A DNA stretch of 21,028 bases from Bacteroidales bacterium. GTDB taxonomy: Bacteria > Bacteroidota > Bacteroidia > Bacteroidales > UBA932. Below are positions 7,306 to 13,934 of this stretch, one piece after another. The position numbers and the translations under genes were made by a program. Every line of letters starts with the position of its first letter. Positions within the stretch are counted from its first letter, which is position 1. The notes under the pieces are model-generated. The model did not search any database, was not told the DNA's origin, and saw only the letters and a program-made list of their open reading frames with translations. Where the stretch lies: positions 1-21,028 of the forward strand of contig JAEDLE010000034.1 in NCBI GenBank assembly GCA_016295455.1, written 5' to 3'.

Positions 7306-8376
7306 ATGATATATCAGGGAAAACAGAAAATCTGGTCTGACTATCAGAAGGATATGCCGGAAGACGGCTGGTTCTACGCCAGAAGCTGCATACGCCAGAA
7401 CTTCTTTCCGGCATCGGAGAAGTACTTTCTGACCATATGCCGTGACGTCCTGGGCAAGGACATCATCGACAACGAACACCACACCACCTGCGGTGGCATA
7501 TCCTACCACAGCGACACCATACCCCAGGAGACGGCAATGACCATAGTCGCGAGGCAGTTCTCCATCATGACAGAATGCGGCTGCCGCAACATAGTGCCTT
7601 CCTGCATCACCTCTTTCGGAAACTACACCGAGATACTCGAGACCTGGAGGGAATTCCCCGAACTCGAGGCCAGGATCAGGGAGATGCTCTGGAAGTCCTG
7701 CCGCAGGGAATTCGAGAAGCCCGAATATGTCGCCCACGCCAGCGACCTGATGTACAAGTGGCGCAACGAAATCGCCGAGCGTGCCCGCTACAGGCTGGTG
7801 GACAAGGAGACTGGCGAGCCCATAAGGGTGGTCGAACACATCGGCTGCCACTACTCCAAGATGTTCCCGCACAAGGGCATAGGCGGAGCCGAGTACCCCT
7901 GCGTCCTGAGCGGAATGATAAACTCCTGGGGCGGGGAGATGGTGGACTATCCTGAACGCCGCCACTGCTGCGGCTTCGGCTTCCGCCAGTATCTGGTCAA
8001 GGCCAACCGCGGCTACTCCATCTCCAACACCCACAAGAAGTTCGAATCGATGGAACCGTACCATCCGGATATGATAATCACCAACTGCCCGGGCTGCCCA
8101 TATTTTCTTGACAGATGGCAGTACGTCATCGCCGAGATGGAAGGCAGGACCTACGGCCGCGACGGTTTCGGAATACCGGTGTTCACATATGAGGAAGTCG
8201 CCGGACTTGTGATGGGCTATGACCCCTGGGACCTCGGACTCCAGCTCCACCAGGTGGCTGTAGAGCCCCTGCTCGACAAGATAGGCGTCGAATATGATCC
8301 CAAGGCCAAGTATCTGGGCCTGAACAGGAAAGACATAATGAAACCGGAACTCCCGAAGGGACTCCGCTGCTTCTAG
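7306..8376 (+). CDS. HdrB-like CCG-domain protein with degenerate first CCG half
   Basis: 356 residues. The second half carries a full CCG motif of the HdrB family: C181 (IGCHYSK), C221-C222 (RRHCCGFGF) and C261-xx-C264 (TNCPGCP), which in HdrB binds a non-cubane [4Fe-4S] cluster used in disulfide chemistry. The first half is altered: C28 (ARSC), then Thr61-Cys62 where Cys-Cys is expected (TTCGGISYH), then C100-I-T-S where CxxC is expected; an extra C91-G-C93 is nearby. So at most one standard CCG cluster is predictable, and the other may be lost or rebuilt. The last ~50 residues (WDLGLQLHQVAVEPLLDKIG) resemble the HdrB C-terminal helix. Co-transcribed with HdrC1 upstream and HdrA downstream (15-bp gap). 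Confidence 0.87.
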   Translation: MIYQGKQKIWSDYQKDMPEDGWFYARSCIRQNFFPASEKYFLTICRDVLGKDIIDNEHHTTCGGISYHSDTIPQETAMTIVARQFSIMTECGCRNIVPSCITSFGNYTEILETWREFPELEARIREMLWKSCRREFEKPEYVAHASDLMYKWRNEIAERARYRLVDKETGEPIRVVEHIGCHYSKMFPHKGIGGAEYPCVLSGMINSWGGEMVDYPERRHCCGFGFRQYLVKANRGYSISNTHKKFESMEPYHPDMIITNCPGCPYFLDRWQYVIAEMEGRTYGRDGFGIPVFTYEEVAGLVMGYDPWDLGLQLHQVAVEPLLDKIGVEYDPKAKYLGLNRKDIMKPELPKGLRCF

Positions 8377-8391
8377 AACCCAAGCCGAGAA

Positions 8392-9408
8392 ATGAAACAG
8401 AACGTAGTCATAATAGGCGGAGGCATCGCCGGTCTCGAGGCCGCGAGCCAGCTCCTTACCCTGGGCTACAGCCCCATAATAGTCGAGAAATCAGAACGTC
8501 TCGGCGGGCACGTCGCCTCGTGGCACAAGCTCTTCCCCGACATGAAACCCGCGTCGGAAGTCGTGGCGGAACTCGTCAGGAAGAGCGCCGACGCCAACAT
8601 ATTCCTCGAGACCGAGGTCGAATCCGCCAATCTCCTCAGGGGATCATACATAGTCAACCTCTCCAACGGAGTCACCGTACGCACCGGCGCCGTCCTCATC
8701 ACCACCGGCTTCGAACTCTTCGACGCCCACCGCAAGGAGGAATATGGCTACGGCATATACGACCAGGTGATGACCAATTCGGACCTGGAGGGATGGTTCA
8801 ACGGAAACCCGGACAAACGCATTGACGGACAGGACATGAACCGCATAGGCTTCGTGCACTGCGTCGGTTCCCGTGACGTGAAGGCAGGCAATTCCCAATG
8901 CTCGAAAGTCTGCTGCGTCACGGCCGTCAAGCAGGCGACCGAACTCAAGGAGCGCTTCACGCAGGCGGAAATCTACTGTTTCTATATGGACCTGAGGCTC
9001 TTCGGGAAGAAGTACGAGGACTTCTACATCAACGCCCAGCGAGACTACGGCATCCACTTCATCCGCGGCAGGGTTTCCGAAGTCAGCGAGAACATTGACG
9101 GAAGGCTGATAGTCAAGGCCGAAGACACCCTCAGCGGCAAGCCGGTCAAGGTCACGATGGACCTGCTGGTGCTGATGTCCGGAATGCTCTGCGGCAAGGA
9201 CTGCCGCCGTACCGCATCCGCTTTCAGGCTCGAGACCGACAGCGACGGTTTCTTCAAGAGCCGTGACAACATAACCGGCATCACCGAGTCCGGCCGTCCC
9301 GGAGTCTTCTACGCCGGAGCCTGCACCGGCACCAAGACCGTGCCCGAGACCATATCCGAAGCCAGGAGTGCCGCCCTGGCCATACACAACTACCTCAAAG
9401 ACGCCTGA
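8392..9408 (+). CDS. Short HdrA-like FAD/[4Fe-4S] oxidoreductase
   Basis: 338 residues. An N-terminal FAD-binding Rossmann motif (VVIIGGGIAGLEAA, 5-18), a second dinucleotide-type ITTGFELFD (~103-111), and the HdrA signature HCVGSRD...CSKVCC, giving C157, C170, C174 and C175 as cluster ligands. FGKKYEDFYINAQRDYG and FIRGRVSEV are also typical HdrA segments. Canonical methanogen HdrA is about 650 residues with extra ferredoxin domains; this one lacks them and has the length of QmoA and of the sHdr-type HdrA of sulfur oxidisers. It is therefore the flavin hub of a simpler, probably non-bifurcating complex, though bifurcation cannot be excluded from sequence. Three bp separate it from the next gene. 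Confidence 0.9.
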   Translation: MKQNVVIIGGGIAGLEAASQLLTLGYSPIIVEKSERLGGHVASWHKLFPDMKPASEVVAELVRKSADANIFLETEVESANLLRGSYIVNLSNGVTVRTGAVLITTGFELFDAHRKEEYGYGIYDQVMTNSDLEGWFNGNPDKRIDGQDMNRIGFVHCVGSRDVKAGNSQCSKVCCVTAVKQATELKERFTQAEIYCFYMDLRLFGKKYEDFYINAQRDYGIHFIRGRVSEVSENIDGRLIVKAEDTLSGKPVKVTMDLLVLMSGMLCGKDCRRTASAFRLETDSDGFFKSRDNITGITESGRPGVFYAGACTGTKTVPETISEARSAALAIHNYLKDA

Positions 9409-9411
9409 AAT

Positions 9412-9750
9412 ATGGACTTCGGATTCAGACTTGCGCCCTCGTCGGCCATAAACCTCGACGAAGTGGACCTGGAACTCTACCGCAAGGCAGCCCTCCTCGA
9501 GCCCGACATACGCATATGCATGGCCTGCGGCAGTTGCAGCGCCACCTGCACCGCGTCGCCATATTCAGGTATGAGCGTCCGCAAGGTCATACTCTGCCTC
9601 CAGCGCGGCCGCAAGGCCGAAGCCGCGTCCATGCTCCGCAACTGCATGCTCTGCGGCAAATGCACGATGGTCTGTCCGCGGGGAATAAACACCAGACACC
9701 TCATATTGAGCATATGCAGGGTATATGACGACGGGGAGGGCGGGAAATGA
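9412..9750 (+). CDS. Second HdrC-like 2x[4Fe-4S] protein (HdrC2)
   Basis: 112 residues, compact. Two cluster motifs: C36-xx-C39-xx-C42-xxx-C46 (CMACGSCSATCTAS) and C78-xx-C81-xx-C84-xxx-C88 (CMLCGKCTMVCPRG). This is the classic short HdrC length and layout, distinct from the longer HdrC1 at the start of the operon. Two HdrC proteins flanking an HdrA is the arrangement of sHdr loci. Its stop overlaps the start of the next gene as ATGA (9747-9750), so translational coupling with the membrane fusion is likely. It probably passes electrons between HdrA and that membrane subunit. Cytosolic. Confidence 0.88.
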   Translation: MDFGFRLAPSSAINLDEVDLELYRKAALLEPDIRICMACGSCSATCTASPYSGMSVRKVILCLQRGRKAEAASMLRNCMLCGKCTMVCPRGINTRHLILSICRVYDDGEGGK

Positions 9751-11552
9751 CTGAGAGGATAGCATCGGGATTCCATCCCTTCGTGATACCCTTCCTTCTG
9801 GGTATGGCCTTTGTGCTGGGCTGGTGCCTGGTCGCGGGAGTCAGAGTCATATTCCAACTCTCCCGCGAAGACAGGCTGCGCTTCTTCAAGTCCTTCCTCA
9901 ATCCCGGGATACTGCTCAAGGACATCAGGGACATATTCCTCGACTGCCTGCTGCACGTCAAGCTCTGGAAAAGGAACCCGCTTCTGGGCTACATGCACTC
10001 CAGCATAGCCTTCGGCTGGTTCATGCTCATAGTCCTGGGACACCTGGAAGTGATGTTCTTCCTGCCCGACAGGCTCTCCACGCCATATTACCCGATATTC
10101 TTCAACTACTTCGTGGCGGAAGGGGAGCAGACCATAGGGGGAAAGCTCTTCCTTTTCCTGATGGACTTCTTCCTGCTGGTGGTGCTCAGCGGCATAGTCC
10201 TGGCGATGGTCAAGCGAGTCCATTCCCGCTTCTTCGGGATGAGGCGCACCACCAGGCTCAGCTTCACCGACAGCATAGGACTATACTCCCTCTGGGCCAT
10301 ATTCCCGCTCAGGCTCCTGGCCGAAGGCTTCACCGCCCACATCAGCGGCGGAAGTTTCCTCACCATACCCCTCAATTGGGTCGCCAGGGCCTTCCTCGGC
10401 AATGAACTGAATATGCTGCCGACCTGGTGGGCATATTCCATCGCCCTCTGCATATTCATGTGTGTGCTTCCGTTCTCGCGGTATATGCATATACCCGCCG
10501 AGATGCTGCTGATTCCGATGAGGAACGCCGGTCTCAAGGTGAGATATGCCCGCAAAGGCCTCGCGAAGGTGATGGTGTACAGCTGCCCGGGCTGCGGAGT
10601 CTGCATAGACGCCTGCCCGATGAGCGTGAAGAAGGCCAACACCCGGGACACCACGGTCTATCTCAACCGCCAGATACGCCGCGGCAACGAGAAACGCATA
10701 GAAGAAATAAGCGACAAATGCCTGCTCTGCGGAAAATGCTCCACAGTGTGCCAGATAGGCATAGACGCACCGATGATAAGGATAGCCCAGCGCAGCCACA
10801 GAAAGTACGGACTGGACCAGGACTACTCCGACCTCAGCCTTGACCGCATCCCTAAACCTGAACCTGGCGGCAAGGTACTCTATTTCGCCGGCTGTATGAC
10901 TCAGCTGACTCCACGCATCTCCAAATCCATGGAGAGCATCTTCCGCAAGGCGGGCATCGACTACCGCTTCCTCGATAAAGATGGAGGACTCTGCTGCGGA
11001 AGACCGCTGATGACAGCCGGCAGGATAGAGCAGGCTAAACAATTGATAGCCAAGAACACGGAGCTGATACTTTCCAGCGGGTGCGACACCCTCGTCCTGA
11101 GTTGCCCCATCTGCTGGAAAATCTTCCGTGAACGTTACGACCTGGGCGGGATGCGCGTCGTCCACCACAGCGTCTACCTCGAGGAACTCATCGAAAACGG
11201 CCTGATCAGGCCATCGAGAGTGGTCGAGACCGTGGCCTACCACGATCCTTGCGAACTGGGACGCGGCACCGGCATATACGAAGAGCCGCGCCGTCTCATC
11301 TCCAACGTTGCGACCCTTGTCGAGGCCGGCAAACACCACGAAGGGAGCATATGCTGCGGAGGAAGCATAGGTTCCCTCAGCCTGGGATTCAGCCAGAGGG
11401 AAGAACTCACCCGCAACGCCCTGAAAAACCTCACCGTGGCCTCGCCGCGCAGCATAGCCACCGCATGCCCGCTCTGCCTTGCAACCTTCAGCCGCTATTC
11501 CGACCGTCCGGTGCAGGACCTGGCCGAACTGGTGGACAGGAGCCTTGAATGA
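9747..11552 (+). CDS. Membrane cytochrome b / ferredoxin / HdrD fusion (DsrM-DsrK-like)
   Basis: 601 residues. Residues 1-~255 hold about five membrane helices (~10-36, 83-107, 133-155, 174-195, 226-246) resembling the NarI/HdrE/DsrM heme-b module; His84, His99 and His248 (SRYMHIP) are candidate heme ligands. Then two [4Fe-4S] motifs (C280, C283, C286, C290; C325, C328, C331, C335) and two complete CCG motifs: C383...C416-C417...C453-xx-C456 and C502...C536-C537...C574-xx-C577, as in HdrD/DsrK/GlpC. It is thus a natural fusion of a quinone-facing cytochrome b with an HdrD-like catalytic subunit. Expected role: exchange electrons between menaquinone and a cytoplasmic disulfide or the HdrABC-like partners. 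Last gene of the operon. The direction of electron flow and the substrate are unknown. Confidence 0.9.
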   Translation: MTERIASGFHPFVIPFLLGMAFVLGWCLVAGVRVIFQLSREDRLRFFKSFLNPGILLKDIRDIFLDCLLHVKLWKRNPLLGYMHSSIAFGWFMLIVLGHLEVMFFLPDRLSTPYYPIFFNYFVAEGEQTIGGKLFLFLMDFFLLVVLSGIVLAMVKRVHSRFFGMRRTTRLSFTDSIGLYSLWAIFPLRLLAEGFTAHISGGSFLTIPLNWVARAFLGNELNMLPTWWAYSIALCIFMCVLPFSRYMHIPAEMLLIPMRNAGLKVRYARKGLAKVMVYSCPGCGVCIDACPMSVKKANTRDTTVYLNRQIRRGNEKRIEEISDKCLLCGKCSTVCQIGIDAPMIRIAQRSHRKYGLDQDYSDLSLDRIPKPEPGGKVLYFAGCMTQLTPRISKSMESIFRKAGIDYRFLDKDGGLCCGRPLMTAGRIEQAKQLIAKNTELILSSGCDTLVLSCPICWKIFRERYDLGGMRVVHHSVYLEELIENGLIRPSRVVETVAYHDPCELGRGTGIYEEPRRLISNVATLVEAGKHHEGSICCGGSIGSLSLGFSQREELTRNALKNLTVASPRSIATACPLCLATFSRYSDRPVQDLAELVDRSLE

Positions 11553-11576
11553 CTGGTCCTCTTTTTGCATCTGAAA

Positions 11577-11654
11577 TCCTCCTGTAATGGACTGTGTATC
11601 CGCAAAATGTGGAGAAGGACACAGAAGTTTAACAATAATTCCTGATCAGGAGGA
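11577..11654 (+). promoter_or_regulatory. Strong RBS with complementary upstream sequence
   Basis: CAGGAGGA (11647-11654) is an unusually good Shine-Dalgarno for Bacteroidota and ends 7 nt before the ATG at 11662. TCCTCCTG (11577-11584) is its perfect 8-nt complement, 62 nt upstream, so a read-through transcript from the Hdr-like operon could sequester the RBS. CCTGATCAGG (11641-11650) is also a 10-bp palindrome. No clear TAnnTTTG box or terminator is visible in 11553-11661. Confidence 0.4.
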
Positions 11655-11661
11655 AAGACTT

Positions 11662-12747
11662 ATGAAAAGAACAATACTCTCAGCTGTCGCCATAATAATG
11701 GCGTTCAATGCCTTCGATGCCAAGGCCTGCACCGGCATCACCCTGCACACCAGATCCGGGGAAACCGTACCCGCAAGAACCATCGAATGGGCCGGAAACG
11801 ACATAAACAGCCGCTACGTCATAGTCCCGAGAGGCTACACCCAGCGCTCCTATACGCCTGACGGCGGGCTCAACGGGATGGAGTTCACTTCCGTATATGG
11901 CTACGTCGGCCTGGCTGTAGACCAGGATGCCTTCGTGGTGGACGGGATGAATGAAGCCGGTCTGACCGCAGGGCTCTTCTACTTCCCAGGCTACGGAGGA
12001 TACGTCGGATATAACCCCGACCGCGCTCGGAAAACCCTCTCCGACTTCCAGCTCGTATCCTGGATACTCGGCAATTTCGATAACATAGATGCCGTCAAGA
12101 AAGCCATCAGAGACATAGACGTGGTCTCCATAGACCCGCGCTCCTCGACAGTTCACTGGAGGATAACCGAGCCCGGAGGACGTCAGGTGGTTCTCGAAAT
12201 TATCGACGGGAAACTCAACTTCCACGAAAACACACTTGGCGTCTTCACCAACAGCCCGGATTTCCGGTGGCATCTCACCAATCTGAACAACTACATCAAT
12301 CTCGCAACCGGTCCCATAGCGCAGAAAAATTACGGAGACTACAGCCTCTCAGCATTCGGAGGCGGTTCCGGGATGCTCGGACTGCCCGGGGATATGACCC
12401 CACCTTCACGCTTTGTCCGCGCCGCCTTCTTCCAGATGACGGCACCGAAGCTCGATACTTCTGAAGAAACCGTTGCGCAGGCCTTCCATATCCTCAACAG
12501 CTTCGACATCCCGGTAGGCATACAGTTCGCAGAGGGACAGGAAATCCCGGACATCCCGAGCGCCACACAATGGACCGTGGCGACCGACATATCCGGGAGA
12601 AAAATCTACTACAGGACGATGTACAACAGCAACATACGCTGCATAGACCTGGCAGGCATAGACTTCGGGAAAGTCCATTTCCAGTCTGCCCCGCTCGATG
12701 AAGTGAAGTCCCAGAGCTTCGAACCGGTCAGGATAGGCAGACGCTAG
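11662..12747 (+). CDS. Secreted choloylglycine-hydrolase-family amidase (linear amide C-N hydrolase)
   Basis: 361 residues. Family of bile salt hydrolases and penicillin V acylases, N-terminal nucleophile enzymes that cleave linear amide bonds. A signal peptide ending DAKA precedes Cys23; signal cleavage would expose Cys as the N-terminal nucleophile (CTGITLHTRSGE). Other family positions: Arg39 (ARTIEW, with Glu42 where many Gram-positive bile salt hydrolases have Asp), Asn97 (GMNEAGL), Asn197 (FTNSPDFRWHLTNL) and Arg250 (PSRFVRAA). Acts in the periplasm or outside. Substrate (conjugated bile salt, penicillin V or N-acyl amino acid/homoserine lactone) cannot be told by eye. The ATG at 11662 is fixed by the strong Shine-Dalgarno and signal peptide. 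Same strand as and 109 bp after the Hdr-like operon. Its TAG stop shares the palindrome CTAG with the stop of the convergent channel gene. Confidence 0.9.
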   Translation: MKRTILSAVAIIMAFNAFDAKACTGITLHTRSGETVPARTIEWAGNDINSRYVIVPRGYTQRSYTPDGGLNGMEFTSVYGYVGLAVDQDAFVVDGMNEAGLTAGLFYFPGYGGYVGYNPDRARKTLSDFQLVSWILGNFDNIDAVKKAIRDIDVVSIDPRSSTVHWRITEPGGRQVVLEIIDGKLNFHENTLGVFTNSPDFRWHLTNLNNYINLATGPIAQKNYGDYSLSAFGGGSGMLGLPGDMTPPSRFVRAAFFQMTAPKLDTSEETVAQAFHILNSFDIPVGIQFAEGQEIPDIPSATQWTVATDISGRKIYYRTMYNSNIRCIDLAGIDFGKVHFQSAPLDEVKSQSFEPVRIGRR

Positions 12748-13934
12748 TCCATGCCGCCGTATCTCTGGAGCCCGCACATCGCCAGATGGTAATCCAGCTC
12801 GGCCGAAAGCGTGCTTTCAAGCGCATCATAATACAATCCGGTCTCCAGAAGGAAATCCAGAAGAGACATCTCGCCGCTGTCCAGAGCCTTTCTGAGCAGC
12901 GGCCTGTTGTCCGACTCGACCAGACAGGCGCGGCTTTCGGCGGCGATTTCCCTGAATCCCACGGCCTGGTCCCAGGCATCCCTGACCAGCGCGCGGAACT
13001 CACTCTCCTGCCTGAGCCTCTGCTCCCTGGCGACATTCACTGCCGCCACAGAACTCTTGACCCTCGAGGCATTGCTCCAGAGCGGAACCGAGATGCCCAA
13101 AGTCAGGCCCCGGCTCCTCTCATTCCTTCCCGCTTCATACAGATATCCCAGGTTCAGTTCGGGCACCCAGGCACTCCTGTCCATCTTCAGCTGAAGTTCT
13201 GTCCTGGCAATTTCCTGCTCCATCATCCTGAGCAGGGGATTGGACAGTTCCGCCTCCGCTAGCCAGGCCTCGAAGCCCATACCGGTGGCATATTCAGGAA
13301 AAACCCTTCCGTTGAAATCCAGATCCTCCTTCCCTGCAAGCGTGCGCAGCGAAGCGAGCAGGGAAGCCCGGTCCATCCTTGTACGGGAAAGCCTCGCCCT
13401 TATCTGAGAAAGCTGAATTCTCGCCTTGCCCTCGTCCAGCACCGTCGCCTCTCCCAGTTCACTCTTGCGCAGAGTAGTCTGATAGAGGTCATCCAGAATA
13501 CTCTCATATTCCGTAAGGGCATCGACCATCAAATTGCAGAAAACGATGCGCGCGCAAAGTTCCCTTGCCTGCGCCATGACCTCCACGACCTCAGCCTGAT
13601 ACCTGAGCTCAGAAAGACCGTCCAAAGACGCGGCCATCTTCCCTCTCATACCTGAAACCGTCGCGAAATCAAGCCCTTGCCTTACTCTTATCTCCCGTCC
13701 GAAACCATCATCCGGACCTTCGGCCCAGACATTCTCGAATTCGAACTCCGGATTCTCCGGCAGCCTTTCCGCCCTGTTTTGCAACTTCTCCATCTCCAAG
13801 GTACCTCCGGCTACCTTCAGCGCCGGACTGTTCGCCCTTACGATATCCAGCACATCTCCGACACTTTCCTGTGAATATGCCAATGTGCCCACAAGCAGAG
13901 CCAGTGCACACGGAATCAATCTCAAACTCTTCAT
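12744..13934 (-). CDS. Outer-membrane efflux channel, TolC/CusC family
   Basis: 396 residues with a signal peptide (MKSLRLIPCALALLVGTLAYS, cleavage near 21-22) and no lipobox before the mature start, so probably not a lipoprotein as CusC is. The body is long helical coiled-coil sequence typical of outer-membrane efflux proteins, with an internal duplication of the two halves (~25-215 and ~225-390; NPLLRMMEQEIARTELQLKM and VPELNLGYLYEAG are typical). It forms the outer-membrane exit duct of the tripartite pump encoded just upstream. The ATG at 13932-13934 overlaps the pump stop by ATGA, indicating translational coupling. Last gene of the efflux operon. Slightly short but apparently intact. Confidence 0.9.
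   Translation of the reverse strand: MKSLRLIPCALALLVGTLAYSQESVGDVLDIVRANSPALKVAGGTLEMEKLQNRAERLPENPEFEFENVWAEGPDDGFGREIRVRQGLDFATVSGMRGKMAASLDGLSELRYQAEVVEVMAQARELCARIVFCNLMVDALTEYESILDDLYQTTLRKSELGEATVLDEGKARIQLSQIRARLSRTRMDRASLLASLRTLAGKEDLDFNGRVFPEYATGMGFEAWLAEAELSNPLLRMMEQEIARTELQLKMDRSAWVPELNLGYLYEAGRNERSRGLTLGISVPLWSNASRVKSSVAAVNVAREQRLRQESEFRALVRDAWDQAVGFREIAAESRACLVESDNRPLLRKALDSGEMSLLDFLLETGLYYDALESTLSAELDYHLAMCGLQRYGGMD

Noticed and set aside
6428..7414. A 328-codon minus-strand ORF opposite hdrC1
   Set aside because: Shadow of the HdrC1 gene and intergenic region; no recognisable domain, while the plus strand has perfect cluster motifs.
10281..11570. A 429-codon minus-strand ORF opposite the membrane fusion
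   Set aside because: Codon-bias mirror of a G+C-rich gene; no domain, and the plus strand carries eighteen placed cluster cysteines.
6599..12747. Idea that the amidase and the Hdr-like operon form one taurine/bile-salt sulfur pathway
   Set aside because: Adjacency only. No taurine or sulfonate genes are in the window and the amidase substrate is not known.
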